Source: Aliivibrio fischeri ATCC 7744 = JCM 18803 = DSM 507
GTDB lineage: Bacteria > Pseudomonadota > Gammaproteobacteria > Enterobacterales > Vibrionaceae
DNA length: 64,000 bases
Direction: 5' to 3'
Assembly: GCF_023983475.1 (NCBI RefSeq)
Contig: NZ_CP092712.1
Coordinates: 2,790,001 to 2,854,000 of the forward strand
Positions 27,920-37,837 of the stretch are shown piece by piece. The notes beneath the pieces are model-generated. The model was not told the origin of the DNA. It saw nothing but the letters and a program-made list of their open reading frames with translations, and made no database searches. The first letter of the stretch is position 1. Each line of letters begins with the position of its first letter. Both the position numbers and the translations under genes were made by a program.

Positions 27920-30001
27920 ATGACCAATACCATGCTTTCTGCCATTCCATTAACCTCTCTTGCTGGTGTGGGAGCAAAAGTCGCAGAAAAGCTCGAAAAA
28001 ATAGGATTGGTCTCCATTCAAGATTTACTTTTCCACCTCCCATTACGCTATGAAGATCGAACACGTGTATATCCAATGGCACGTGTTCACTCTGGTTTGT
28101 TTGCCGCAGTGCAAGGCAAAGTCATGTCTTGCGATATGCAATTTGGCAAAAGAAAAATGTTACTGGTAAAAATCAGTGATGGAAACGGCACTATTACCCT
28201 ACGCTTTTTTAATTTTAATGCGGGCATGAAAAACAGCTTTAGCGAAGGCAAACTCGTTCATGCTTATGGCGAAATTAAACGTGGAGGCAGTGGTTTAGAA
28301 ATTGTTCATCCTGAATATCAATTTCATGTGCCATCCCAGCCACTTGAAATTGAAGCAAGCTTAACGCCTGTCTACCCAACAACGGACGGATTACGTCAAA
28401 ATACATTACGTAGCCTAACTGACCAAGCCTTAGAGTTATTAGATAAAGCTGCGGTTACTGAGCTTTTACCACAAGGTTTATACAATAACCAAATTACCCT
28501 TAATCAAGCGCTTCATATTATTCATCGTCCAGATCCATCGATAAATCTTGATGCATTTGATGAAGGCAAACACCCTGCTCAACAACGCCTCATTATGGAA
28601 GAGTTGTTGGCTCAAAATTTATCTATGTTGTCTGTTCGCAGTAAAGGACAACAAGAAGATGCATTACCCTTAGCAACACTGACTAATTTAAAGCAACAGC
28701 TCTTAGCGCAACTTCCTTTTACACCCACGAACGCACAACAACGTGTGGTTACCGAAATCGAGCAAGATTTAGCAAAACCTCACCCAATGATGCGCTTAGT
28801 ACAAGGTGATGTAGGTTCAGGTAAAACCTTAGTTGCAGCATTAGCAGCGGTACAGGCTATTGAACATGGCTATCAAGTCGCTTTAATGGCTCCGACGGAA
28901 TTACTCGCAGAACAACACGCCGCTAACTTTGCACATTGGTTTGAATCGATGGGAATTACTGTTGGTTGGCTTGCAGGTAAACTAACAGGTAAAGCGAAAG
29001 AAAAAGAATTAGAACGCATAGCCAGTGGCGAGGCGAAAATGATAGTGGGTACTCACGCACTGTTTCAACAAAATGTAGAGTTCCATCATCTTGCTCTGGT
29101 TATTATTGATGAACAACATCGTTTTGGTGTTGATCAACGCTTAGAACTGCGTGAAAAAGGCCAAAAAAATGGAGCCTATCCACATCAATTAATCATGACA
29201 GCGACACCGATACCTAGAACGCTAGCCATGACGGCTTATGCTGACTTAGAAACCTCTGTTATTGATGAGCTTCCTCCGGGTAGAACACCGATTCAAACGA
29301 TAGCGGTTCCTGATACACGTCGTGATGAGATAGTAAACAAAGTTCGTAGTGCGTGTATGAACGATGGTAGACAAGCCTACTGGGTTTGTACTCTTATTGA
29401 TGATTCCGAAGTATTAGAAGCCCAAGCCGCTTCAGACACCGCAGAAGCGTTACGCCTACAACTACCCGAACTAAACATTGGTTTAGTGCACGGCAGAATG
29501 AAACCAAAAGAAAAACAGCAAATAATGCAGGAATTTAAAGAAGGGAACCTGCATTTGTTAGTGGCTACTACGGTTATCGAAGTGGGGGTAGATGTGCCTA
29601 ACTCAAGTTTAATGATCATTGAGAACCCTGAGCGCTTAGGGTTAGCACAACTGCACCAATTACGTGGGCGTGTGGGTCGAGGTTCTGTTGCAAGTCACTG
29701 TGTACTCTTATATCACTCGCCATTATCAAAGACCGCACAAAAACGCTTAAGTGTTTTACGAGAGAGTAATGATGGCTTTGTGATTGCCCAACGTGATTTA
29801 GAAATTCGAGGGCCAGGTGAATTGCTTGGAACCAAGCAAACGGGGTTGGCTGACTTTAAAATTGCTGATTTAGTTCGAGACCAACACTTAATACCAGAAG
29901 TACAGCGCATTGCTCGTCACCTACATGATAACTACCCACAAAATGCGAAAGCCATTATTTTACGTTGGTTAGGGGAACGAGACATTTACTCGAATGCGTA
30001 A
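27920..30001 (+). CDS. recG: ATP-dependent DNA helicase RecG
   Basis: RecG remodels stalled replication forks and Holliday junctions. The 693-residue length matches the family. An N-terminal wedge (OB-fold) domain precedes the helicase core. The core has Walker A GDVGSGKT (about 298-305), the DEQH box, TATPIPRTLAMT, and motifs V/VI in TTVIEVGVDVPN and QLHQLRGRVGRG. A TRG-type segment follows. Confidence 0.98.
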   Translation: MTNTMLSAIPLTSLAGVGAKVAEKLEKIGLVSIQDLLFHLPLRYEDRTRVYPMARVHSGLFAAVQGKVMSCDMQFGKRKMLLVKISDGNGTITLRFFNFNAGMKNSFSEGKLVHAYGEIKRGGSGLEIVHPEYQFHVPSQPLEIEASLTPVYPTTDGLRQNTLRSLTDQALELLDKAAVTELLPQGLYNNQITLNQALHIIHRPDPSINLDAFDEGKHPAQQRLIMEELLAQNLSMLSVRSKGQQEDALPLATLTNLKQQLLAQLPFTPTNAQQRVVTEIEQDLAKPHPMMRLVQGDVGSGKTLVAALAAVQAIEHGYQVALMAPTELLAEQHAANFAHWFESMGITVGWLAGKLTGKAKEKELERIASGEAKMIVGTHALFQQNVEFHHLALVIIDEQHRFGVDQRLELREKGQKNGAYPHQLIMTATPIPRTLAMTAYADLETSVIDELPPGRTPIQTIAVPDTRRDEIVNKVRSACMNDGRQAYWVCTLIDDSEVLEAQAASDTAEALRLQLPELNIGLVHGRMKPKEKQQIMQEFKEGNLHLLVATTVIEVGVDVPNSSLMIIENPERLGLAQLHQLRGRVGRGSVASHCVLLYHSPLSKTAQKRLSVLRESNDGFVIAQRDLEIRGPGELLGTKQTGLADFKIADLVRDQHLIPEVQRIARHLHDNYPQNAKAIILRWLGERDIYSNA

Positions 30002-30028
30002 ATAATTCCCTTCTCATAAATAGCAGAT

Positions 30029-30064
30029 ACAAAAAAGGTGAGTAACTACTCACCTTTTCTTTAT
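30029..30064. terminator. bidirectional terminator, recG/nfuA
   Basis: The stem AAAAGGTGAG/CTCACCTTTT is flanked by A and T runs between convergent genes. Confidence 0.88.
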
Positions 30065-30081
30065 TGCGATTAAACTTACAA

Positions 30082-30666
30082 TTAGTAGTAAGAGTGCTCA
30101 CCACGATCATGCTCAGTTAAATCTTTAACTGCTGTTAATTCGCCTTCGAATTGAACCAATAGTTCTTTTTCGATGCCTTCTTTTAGTGTCACATCAACCA
30201 TTGAACAACCATTACAACCACCACCGAACTGAACGATAGCAACACCTTCATCGTTAATTTCCATCAGGCTAACATGGCCACCGTGACCAGCTAATTGTGG
30301 GTTAACTTGAGTTTGAATTGCGTATTCAACACGTTCAAATAATGGTGCATCATCGGCTACTTTACGCATTTTCGCATTAGGTGCTTTAAGAGTAAGCTGA
30401 GAACCCATCTTGTCAGTAACATAATCAATGTCAGCATCTTCAAGGAATGGTAGGCTTAACTCATCAACGTATGCTGATAATTTTTCAAACTTCAGCTCAG
30501 TATCATTCGCTTCTACTGCTTCTGGTGGACAGTAAGATACGCCACACTCTGCGTTTTGAGTACCCGGATTAACCACGAATACACGGATGTTTGTCCCTTC
30601 TGGCTGCTGTGCTAGAAGTTTTGCAAAATGCTCTTGGGCACTTTCAGTAATATTGATTGAAGACAC
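30082..30666 (-). CDS. nfuA: Fe-S biogenesis protein NfuA
   Basis: NfuA carries iron-sulfur clusters to target proteins, especially under oxidative stress or iron limitation. The 194-residue protein joins a degenerate A-type domain (about 1-95) to a NifU-like domain with the cluster-binding CNGCSM motif ([19 protein letters not shown]). It has a single-gene transcript ending at the terminator shared with recG. Confidence 0.96.
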   Translation of the reverse strand: MSSINITESAQEHFAKLLAQQPEGTNIRVFVVNPGTQNAECGVSYCPPEAVEANDTELKFEKLSAYVDELSLPFLEDADIDYVTDKMGSQLTLKAPNAKMRKVADDAPLFERVEYAIQTQVNPQLAGHGGHVSLMEINDEGVAIVQFGGGCNGCSMVDVTLKEGIEKELLVQFEGELTAVKDLTEHDRGEHSYY

Positions 30667-30784
30667 AAGTAATACCTGACTAATTTAGTATGATTAAGGA
30701 TTGTACTCTGAAAAGAAATAATTTTCGAGTATCGTAGTCAAATTATAGCAATCTTAATAATCAATTTATCAAGATTTGGTCTAA

Positions 30785-31603
30785 TTATTTACATGTAAGA
30801 ATTTTATTCCACGGTAAATTTTCGTCACCGAGAACAATAAAATTCGGATTTTCTAATGACTCTCGTTCATTATAAGACAGTGGTTCAAGCTCTGTAGATA
30901 AGATGCGACCTCCCGCCTCTTGAACAATACACTGCGTTGCTGCGGTATCCCATTCACCAGTTGGACCTAATCGTAAATAACAATCCACTGCACCTTCTGC
31001 GACCAAACAGGCTTTAAGCGCAGCTGACCCCAATGGAACCAAATTGTAATTCCAATCAGAGCTCATACAACGTGTTATGTTATTGATATCTTGACGTCGA
31101 CTGATCGCTATCGCAATTGGCTGTTTTTCATCTTCATGCTTTAACGTGCTAATACGAACACTTTCATCCATATCAGGAATTTTCCACGCCCCTTTCCCTT
31201 CATAAGCGTAGTATGTAACACCTGAAACAGGACCATACACAACCCCCATTACCGGACGATTATTTTCAACTAAAGCAATAATCGTAGCAAAATCACCACT
31301 GCGCGCGATGAACTCTTGCGTACCATCAAGAGGGTCAACGAGCCAATAACGTTCCCATTGAGCTCGTTGCTCTAAAGATATCCCTGCATCTTCTTCAGAA
31401 AGGATAGGAATATCTGGTGTTAATTGAGAAAGTTTTTCGATAATTAATTTATGAGCGGCAAGATCGGCACTGGTCACTGGAGTTTCATCTGATTTAATGA
31501 ACTCTTCGAAATCTCCTTTCTCGTATATATCGAGAATAAGTTGACCCGATGCACGTGCAATATTGATCACCTCAGGGATAAGGTGAGAAAGTGTAGAATC
31601 CAT
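30785..31603 (-). CDS. cysQ: 3'(2'),5'-bisphosphate nucleotidase CysQ
   Basis: CysQ removes the 3'-phosphate from PAP/PAPS, controlling sulfur assimilation intermediates. The protein is 272 residues from the second Met. It has the Mg-binding inositol-monophosphatase motifs: LSEEDA, WLVDPLDGTQEF and GEWDTAATQCIV. It lies directly after nudE (3-5 bp). Confidence 0.95.
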   Translation of the reverse strand: MDSTLSHLIPEVINIARASGQLILDIYEKGDFEEFIKSDETPVTSADLAAHKLIIEKLSQLTPDIPILSEEDAGISLEQRAQWERYWLVDPLDGTQEFIARSGDFATIIALVENNRPVMGVVYGPVSGVTYYAYEGKGAWKIPDMDESVRISTLKHEDEKQPIAIAISRRQDINNITRCMSSDWNYNLVPLGSAALKACLVAEGAVDCYLRLGPTGEWDTAATQCIVQEAGGRILSTELEPLSYNERESLENPNFIVLGDENLPWNKILTCK

Positions 31604-31608
31604 CAATA

Positions 31609-32160
31609 TTACTCCTTAGCTAAAAATTGTTGAGCAAGTAATAGTGCGGTAATGCATCTTGCCTCTGAAAAATCAAGATGATGTAATAACTCAGATGCTT
31701 GAGCTAAAGGCCAGCGAACCACATCTAAAGGTTCAGGCTCATCACCTTCTAATCGCTCTGGATATAAATCTTGAGCCAGAATTAATGTCATTTTGCTTGA
31801 GAAATAAGAAGGGGCTAATACAATTTCTTTCAATGGTGTGAGTACTTTTGCACCAAAACCAATCTCTTCTTTTAGTTCTCGATTTGCCGCTTCTAACGGG
31901 GTCTCTCCTGGATCAATCAATCCTTTTGGAAAACCAAGCTCGTAACTTTCGGTTCCAACAGCATATTCACGAACCAAAAGTAAATCACCTTGCTCTGTTA
32001 CAGGCACCATCATGACAGCATGACGACCGCTTGGTTTCATTCGTTCATAGGTACGTTCTACACCATTAGAAAAGCGCAAATCAACCGATTCAATACAGAA
32101 TAGGTTGGATTTGGCTTCAACGCGTGTATCCAAAATCGTTGGCAACTGTTTTTTAGCCAT
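31609..32160 (-). CDS. nudE: ADP compounds hydrolase NudE (Nudix)
   Basis: NudE hydrolyses ADP-ribose, Ap3A and NADH-type compounds. The 183-residue protein has the Nudix box G-x5-E-x7-REUxEExGU, running GLIDPGETPLEAANREL then KEEIGF. It begins 10 bp after the epsN stop and may share the eps transcript; cysQ follows closely. Confidence 0.94.
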   Translation of the reverse strand: MAKKQLPTILDTRVEAKSNLFCIESVDLRFSNGVERTYERMKPSGRHAVMMVPVTEQGDLLLVREYAVGTESYELGFPKGLIDPGETPLEAANRELKEEIGFGAKVLTPLKEIVLAPSYFSSKMTLILAQDLYPERLEGDEPEPLDVVRWPLAQASELLHHLDFSEARCITALLLAQQFLAKE

Positions 32161-32170
32161 CGTTTTTCCT

Positions 32171-32932
32171 TTATAGACGTCCTGAGTATGTCACTCTATA
32201 TTGCCCTTTTGCATCCGGCTTGCCTACCCATTTTAACTGACTTCTTAAACTTGAAGGAAAATTCGCTTCAGGTTTAAACCAACCACTTACTTGATAAGAA
32301 CGATTTGGATTAAGGGTAACATCAAATTGACTCGCGACATCTTTTGATGATTGTTTACTCACGACACTAATTTTGCTGTCATTACAAGTGACATCAGCAA
32401 TCACTGTTTCAGGGTCAATATTACCTAATGGTGAAACTACCTTGCCACTAGACCACACCACTTCACCGATTGCTTGTTTACACCAAGGCTGACCTTGTTG
32501 ATAAGATTTCACACTGATCTCTGCTTGGCCTTGTAATGAGATAGGAACCGCCATCGGCAAATGTTTCATTGCATTTGCTATCGGGAAAGAAAGTACTAAA
32601 TTCTCAGCATAAGCCCCCATAGATACGCTATAACCAACCGTGCCTTTTCCACGTAAATCTAATTCACTACCACGACCAAAACGCACATCAAATACAGCAT
32701 GACCTTTAAGAATGGCAAGTGGATCAATTACCCATTGAACTTGGCCATAGTTCATTCGTTGAAAGGATAATGAATCAACTTGTCCTTTCCATGGTGTTCC
32801 TGAAAGTCCGGTTAACTCTAATCCTCTTACTTTAGGGGCTTGCTCTACAACCCACTGAATTGGGATATGTAATAACGCACTAAAAGTAAAAAAAGTAGAA
32901 AATACGGTCGCGATTAATAACTTAAACTTCAT
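32171..32932 (-). CDS. epsN: type II secretion system protein N
   Basis: This 253-residue protein has an N-terminal membrane anchor (about 1-22) and a periplasmic domain. It matches GspN/EpsN (QWVVEQAPKVRGLELTGLSG; repeated LDLRGKGTV-type strands). GspN is present in some T2SS operons and is not always essential; its role is unclear. It is the last eps gene, and its start overlaps the epsM stop (ATGA). Confidence 0.93.
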   Translation of the reverse strand: MKFKLLIATVFSTFFTFSALLHIPIQWVVEQAPKVRGLELTGLSGTPWKGQVDSLSFQRMNYGQVQWVIDPLAILKGHAVFDVRFGRGSELDLRGKGTVGYSVSMGAYAENLVLSFPIANAMKHLPMAVPISLQGQAEISVKSYQQGQPWCKQAIGEVVWSSGKVVSPLGNIDPETVIADVTCNDSKISVVSKQSSKDVASQFDVTLNPNRSYQVSGWFKPEANFPSSLRSQLKWVGKPDAKGQYRVTYSGRL

Positions 32933-33420
32933 GATGCCTCTCGAGTTAATTGAAGACGGTTCACTTCAACCACGCCTTCCACATCAGTTTTATTTAAATC
33001 TAAAAATTGTACATTTATTCCTTGAGAATCGCGTAAAAATGCCAACCAATTAACCAAAGAATTAAAAGGTAAAGGTTTTACCCACACTTGCATTTGTTCG
33101 CCACGAGGTTGCATACGAATCAACTCAATTTTAAATTGACGAGTACTGCTTGGTATCACCTGATTCATTGGACGAATTGCAGATTGTGAGCTAGAAGATG
33201 CCCCGCCTCTTAATGTAATGATCGTATCAGCTTTTTTCTGCACCCACGCTAATAAGTTACGTTCATTATTAATTCGATTTTGAGCAAGTTCTGCACGGTC
33301 ATTTAATGGTTTTATTCCCCCCCAGTAAATAACCGCGATCAACAGTGCCACACCACCGCCAGCAACCAATATACGTTCACGTGGAGAGATACTTTGCCAC
33401 CATGCCATAAATGCTTTCAT
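32929..33420 (-). CDS. epsM: type II secretion system protein M
   Basis: EpsM is an inner-membrane platform protein that pairs with EpsL. The 163-residue protein has a short cytoplasmic start (WWQSISPRERIL), one transmembrane segment (about 17-34) and a periplasmic ferredoxin-like domain. It abuts epsL with a 1-bp overlap of stop and start codons and overlaps epsN by 4 bp. Confidence 0.95.
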   Translation of the reverse strand: MKAFMAWWQSISPRERILVAGGGVALLIAVIYWGGIKPLNDRAELAQNRINNERNLLAWVQKKADTIITLRGGASSSSQSAIRPMNQVIPSSTRQFKIELIRMQPRGEQMQVWVKPLPFNSLVNWLAFLRDSQGINVQFLDLNKTDVEGVVEVNRLQLTREAS

Positions 33421-34673
33421 TATTGTCTCCTAATGATAATGGCACCAAAGACTTGGCCGTCATTCTTATTCAATTGACCTTGCTCTACTTCAAATTTAGT
33501 TCCTAGTTCTGAAGTCAACTTCTCAAAATATGGGAAATCAGAAGCACTGGCTTGAAGTCGAATTTCATTACGCTTGCCATCAAATTTTAGGCTTTGTAAT
33601 TTAACTTGAGGAACCTTTGATAAATAAGGTGATATCTCTGCCATCCAAGCTAACAAATCATGTCCGCCAGCACCACCTTGTAAACGAGCTTCTTCATTTT
33701 TCATTTGAGATTTTAAATAGCTCGCCGTTGGTATTTTTCGCTTATTAGGGAAAATATCTCGAAAAATACGCTCGCTTTCTGCATGCAAAGCCAAACTGTG
33801 TTGTTCTAATTTTTGTACTTCAGAAACGTGTTGAGCAACAAAAGCAACCATCACAAGACCAAGAGACAGAATCACTTTTTGCCATACTCGCCAATGCTTT
33901 CTCCATGAAGATTGCGGACGATATGGACCATTTAGCACGTTTACTTTTGAAGACAACAATCCTTCAGCTAATAATTGCATCACAAGTTCAGGGGATTCAA
34001 GGCTGACCTTAGTCCCTGCGACTTCCATCTCACATTCAGAATAGCTATGAAGAATAAAAGGCATTGGTGATGATTCAGCATCTTCATCGCTTTCTGAATC
34101 TTCATATTTGGTTTCAGCACGCTCAACGATACCCGTCAATAACATGGATACCCACTCAGATTCAGCTACTGCACCTTGGTATTCATGATGACGAATAAGC
34201 CATTGTTGACCCAATTGAACCATACTCGCACCATCATCATGAAATGGTAAAGCCAATACGTCAGGCATGAATCGTTTGGTTTGGATCCCTGCATCGCTCA
34301 GTTGCTCTAACCACATGGCCATTTTGTTATGTTCAACAATAGCTACTTGAGCGGACTTGCTGTCTTTTTTCAAAATAACCATATGAAGATCATCAACATC
34401 TTGTGCTAAATCATCTTCAATAATAAACGGTAGCATCGATGAAAACTGACGAGTTGCCCCTTCAGGTATTGCAACCTCACGCAATAACACATCACTGCTT
34501 GGTAAAAGCACAGACACCATGCGTTGTTCACTGTATGACGACAACGAAGGTAATTCTTCAGACGAACTTAACTCACCTGAAGCAATCACTTCTTTATTTT
34601 CTGGAGACCAGACTATCCATTGAATGGGATCTGATGGTTGACTATTCAACCGTATTATCAGATGTTCGCTCAC
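33420..34673 (-). CDS. epsL: type II secretion system protein L
   Basis: EpsL links the cytoplasmic ATPase EpsE to the inner-membrane platform. The 417-residue protein has an actin-like cytoplasmic domain (about 1-245), one membrane segment (about 267-283, [17 protein letters not shown]) and a periplasmic ferredoxin-like domain at the end. Its start overlaps epsK by 32 bp. Confidence 0.95.
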   Translation of the reverse strand: MSEHLIIRLNSQPSDPIQWIVWSPENKEVIASGELSSSEELPSLSSYSEQRMVSVLLPSSDVLLREVAIPEGATRQFSSMLPFIIEDDLAQDVDDLHMVILKKDSKSAQVAIVEHNKMAMWLEQLSDAGIQTKRFMPDVLALPFHDDGASMVQLGQQWLIRHHEYQGAVAESEWVSMLLTGIVERAETKYEDSESDEDAESSPMPFILHSYSECEMEVAGTKVSLESPELVMQLLAEGLLSSKVNVLNGPYRPQSSWRKHWRVWQKVILSLGLVMVAFVAQHVSEVQKLEQHSLALHAESERIFRDIFPNKRKIPTASYLKSQMKNEEARLQGGAGGHDLLAWMAEISPYLSKVPQVKLQSLKFDGKRNEIRLQASASDFPYFEKLTSELGTKFEVEQGQLNKNDGQVFGAIIIRRQ

Positions 34674-35676
34674 TCATTCCTCCATATTGGCGACGGATAA
34701 CGTTCACCACTTTCTTATCACTGCTATGCAATAAAGAACGCACACGTACGCGCGAATCTTCTACTAATACTTGAGCATCTAACTCAAAAAACTGACTATC
34801 TACGGATAAATAATCTTTTGCTTGTTTACGAACTTTTTCTTCAACTCGGCTAATTGGTCCTTCAGCAAGAAAATCATCAACCGAATCCCACCCATCAAAT
34901 GGACGATCTTCTAATACACTTCTTGCGTCACTTTCACTTAAATTTGGAGAAAATAGCGCAACCAATATCTTGGCATTTTCTGGTGCTAAGGTATTTACAT
35001 TTAAGTACCAATTACCACTTGGTATCGCACAAACTAGTGGAGATATTTTTTCAACGACTTCAGCCGTAACGCCATTAACGGCACGTAACTCACTGGCATC
35101 GCCCATCCAACCATTTGGCGCTAAATACGCTGGTTTAAACGATTGATAAGTACTGTCTTCAACGCCTACCATTGAGCGTACAACATCATCAGGATCTAGA
35201 TATTCCCATGTGGAGTCAGCAATCACTTCAGCAAGATAATTATCCACCTCAACTGATTCTAATAAGTTCATCCATACACTCACCAAAAAAGGACGTTTGG
35301 ATGAATCATTACTGGCTTCAATACTGCTTAGTGCATTTAAGTTAAAGCAAGCTTGTTTGTCTTTTACACCACCATAAGCTTCACCATAATCAAGTGGATA
35401 AGTGGTTTCCTCGGTTGCCCACGCTTGGCTTAAATTAATTTTATTTCCATCTTTGTAGGCTTCTTCTATTCCGGTTTTTGCTAAGGCTTCAACACCAATA
35501 GAGTACCAATACGCTTGCTGATGATTTAACTGATTCTGAGCTCGATGAAATTGAAGAAATAATCGTTCTGACATTTGGGCTGCAATGGTGGTCATAATGG
35601 CTAAAAGCAGCAGTACCACGATCAATGCAACGCCTTTATTATTTTTAAAATGGGAAATCACGCCTACCTTTCTCAT
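34642..35676 (-). CDS. epsK: type II secretion minor pseudopilin K
   Basis: EpsK is thought to cap the tip of the pseudopilus with I and J. The 344-residue protein has a prepilin signal cut after Gly ([15 protein letters not shown]). Position +5 is Val instead of the conserved Glu, the known peculiarity of GspK that fits its tip position. A large periplasmic domain contains the alpha-helical insert and an Asp-rich region (DPDDVV). It abuts epsJ with a 1-bp overlap. Confidence 0.95.
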   Translation of the reverse strand: MRKVGVISHFKNNKGVALIVVLLLLAIMTTIAAQMSERLFLQFHRAQNQLNHQQAYWYSIGVEALAKTGIEEAYKDGNKINLSQAWATEETTYPLDYGEAYGGVKDKQACFNLNALSSIEASNDSSKRPFLVSVWMNLLESVEVDNYLAEVIADSTWEYLDPDDVVRSMVGVEDSTYQSFKPAYLAPNGWMGDASELRAVNGVTAEVVEKISPLVCAIPSGNWYLNVNTLAPENAKILVALFSPNLSESDARSVLEDRPFDGWDSVDDFLAEGPISRVEEKVRKQAKDYLSVDSQFFELDAQVLVEDSRVRVRSLLHSSDKKVVNVIRRQYGGMSERTSDNTVE

Positions 35677-36350
35677 TAGCCACGATCCTCTTTTGAATCA
35701 TCACTATTTTGATTCACGTTATTATCCAGCTTAAATCCCGGAGTAAGGTAAACACGCTCAACGTCACCATAATCTTTAAACGTGAGTATCATTTTAATGG
35801 CATTGGGTAATTGATTTTTCATTTCCCATTTTTTTAGCCACTTTTTACCGTCATAAAATTCAAATTTTAGCTCTTCGATACCGTCAATAAGCGGAGTAAT
35901 TACCGCTTCCTGACCAACAGGCGTATCTGGGTATCGCCACCATAATCGCTCTAATTTATTCTCAATAACTCGATAGCCAACTTTAGTAATTTCACCACGA
36001 GGAAAAGCTTGCTGTGGATTTTTCCAACCAAGGCGTACAAACAAAATGGCTTGGAATTCAGAATCAAGGAAATACTCTCCCGATTTCAATAAAGCTTCCG
36101 ACGCTTTTTCACCGCCAGTTCGAAATGGGCGAGCGACAATTTGTCGAAAATCGTTATCAAGAAAAACCAAACTGCGTTGCAGTTGTTTAATGCGCTCACT
36201 TTTTTCTAATGATTGTTCATTACTGCGTTGCACTTGATTCACCACTTGATACGCGGCAAAACTCAAGGTCGCAAATACAGCAATAGCCACCATCACTTCA
36301 ATCAGTGTGAATCCTTTTGAAAAAGGATGAGAAGAATTACGGCGCAACAT
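35676..36350 (-). CDS. epsJ: type II secretion minor pseudopilin J
   Basis: The 224-residue protein has the prepilin motif [17 protein letters not shown] with Glu at +5 and a long beta-rich C-terminal domain typical of GspJ. It forms the I-J-K tip complex. The start overlaps epsI by 14 bp. Confidence 0.95.
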   Translation of the reverse strand: MLRRNSSHPFSKGFTLIEVMVAIAVFATLSFAAYQVVNQVQRSNEQSLEKSERIKQLQRSLVFLDNDFRQIVARPFRTGGEKASEALLKSGEYFLDSEFQAILFVRLGWKNPQQAFPRGEITKVGYRVIENKLERLWWRYPDTPVGQEAVITPLIDGIEELKFEFYDGKKWLKKWEMKNQLPNAIKMILTFKDYGDVERVYLTPGFKLDNNVNQNSDDSKEDRG

Positions 36351-36714
36351 AGGTTCGTACCGTTATTAAAGGGGATTCTTGATCTTTTGTGGTCGACACA
36401 GAGACATCCACAGACTTTAAAATATCAGACGTTGTTTTTACTGGAGCAATTGTCCAATACCATGTTTGTCCTGCCAGCTCTGTCTCTCCCTTCTTCTTCG
36501 TTGTCGGTGGTTTATCTAACATCATTAATGCCATTTGGTTATCCACCACAATGCTTGCAAAGGTTTTTTCTTCTAAATAACTTAATGTATTTATATGCTG
36601 AGTCACCGAGCGCAGCACACTTAGGGCTGCGGTAGCAAAAATAGCAAGCGCAACTAATACTTCAAGTAATGTCATGCCTTTATAAGAGGTTCGCTGATAT
36701 TTCTTATTCCTCAT
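36337..36714 (-). CDS. epsI: type II secretion minor pseudopilin I
   Basis: The protein is 125 residues from the ATG giving MRNKKYQRTSYKG. The prepilin cut site is KG/MTLLEVLVALAIFA with Glu at +5. An in-frame start seven codons upstream (36735) lies deeper inside epsH and is less likely. It nucleates the pseudopilus tip with J and K. Confidence 0.94.
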   Translation of the reverse strand: MRNKKYQRTSYKGMTLLEVLVALAIFATAALSVLRSVTQHINTLSYLEEKTFASIVVDNQMALMMLDKPPTTKKKGETELAGQTWYWTIAPVKTTSDILKSVDVSVSTTKDQESPLITVRTYVAP

Positions 36715-37303
36715 CACGTTCCTCTCCCGGAGCAAATAACTTAATCACCCCTGACTCTTCAACGCGAATAAGCCATGACTTATCATCAAGGTTTCCACGA
36801 GCACCTTGCGGAGATAAGCGAAACGAAAAAGGAGTCACTTCACCACTTGAAAGCACCATGACTTGAGGAGGTGTTGGCTTTTTATCTTTTTCGACATCCG
36901 CAAACATCTCTTCATCAAATAAAGAGCCCGGCTCAAATAGTCGCTCATCATCTGCCCAAGCTGAACCACCAAGCGTCATATCAAACTCTAGCGACTCTTC
37001 CATTTTCACTTCTGTAAAAAAGCGGCTTTTCTCAATTGGCTGCCAGCCATCTACCATTAATTGCATAAAGCGATATTCTTGTCGCTCTTGATTAAAGTAA
37101 ATGCCGTAATCCATCCCATTGAGCAAAGCATCCTCATTAAGGAGTTGAACAAGTTGATAAAAACGTGAGGCTTCTTCTTCCAGCTGGTCATCCTGATTAT
37201 CAGGAAGGCTCATGATAACGGCCATCGCACTGAGCGATAGCAGCACCAATACCAACATTATTTCGATCAGGGTAAACCCAACCTCACGTTTTATTTTCAT
37301 CAT
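36704..37303 (-). CDS. epsH: type II secretion minor pseudopilin H
   Basis: The 199-residue protein has the prepilin motif VG/FTLIEIMLVLVLLS and a GspH-type C-terminal domain. It lies 19 bp after epsG and overlaps epsI. It joins the tip complex to the EpsG shaft. Confidence 0.95.
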   Translation of the reverse strand: MMKIKREVGFTLIEIMLVLVLLSLSAMAVIMSLPDNQDDQLEEEASRFYQLVQLLNEDALLNGMDYGIYFNQERQEYRFMQLMVDGWQPIEKSRFFTEVKMEESLEFDMTLGGSAWADDERLFEPGSLFDEEMFADVEKDKKPTPPQVMVLSSGEVTPFSFRLSPQGARGNLDDKSWLIRVEESGVIKLFAPGEERDEE

Positions 37304-37322
37304 TGTTCTTATTTATGAAGAC

Positions 37323-37775
37323 TTATTGAAAGTCTTGCATGTTCCAGTTACCAATATCCGCATTCGCACCTTCACCACCTTCTTGGCCATCAGCACCTAA
37401 TGTGAAGATATCGATAGTACCGTTATCACCAGGGCTTAGGTATTGGTACTCATTACCCCATGGGTCATTTGGTAAACGACGAATGTAACCGTCTGCACGG
37501 TAATTACGAGGCTCTGGAGTTGCTGTTGGTTTTGAAACTAGAGCTTCTAAACCTTGGTCTGTCGTTGGATATACGCTGTTATCTAGCTTGTACATATCCA
37601 ATGAGTTTTCTAGTGCAACAATATCTGTGATCGCTTTTTGCTGATCGGCTTTCTCTTTGTTACCAAGTAGATTTGGAACCACTAAGCTCGCTAACACACC
37701 AAGAATTACAATCACGACCATTACTTCTAACAGTGTAAAGCCGCCTTGTTTACGTTGAGCTGAATTGACTTGCAT
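37323..37775 (-). CDS. epsG: type II secretion major pseudopilin G
   Basis: EpsG is the main shaft subunit of the pseudopilus. The 150-residue protein has the cut site GG/FTLLEVMVVIVILG. The typical C-terminal calcium-site region includes DPWGNEYQYLSPG and FTLGADGQEGG. A 62-bp gap with a small hairpin separates it from epsF, the largest gap in the operon. This may help raise its expression. Confidence 0.97.
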   Translation of the reverse strand: MQVNSAQRKQGGFTLLEVMVVIVILGVLASLVVPNLLGNKEKADQQKAITDIVALENSLDMYKLDNSVYPTTDQGLEALVSKPTATPEPRNYRADGYIRRLPNDPWGNEYQYLSPGDNGTIDIFTLGADGQEGGEGANADIGNWNMQDFQ

Positions 37776-37837
37776 GGAATAACTCCTAACGTTAAAAATT
37801 CATATAAGATAAAAGAAAAGGTAGATAGCAGTGAATG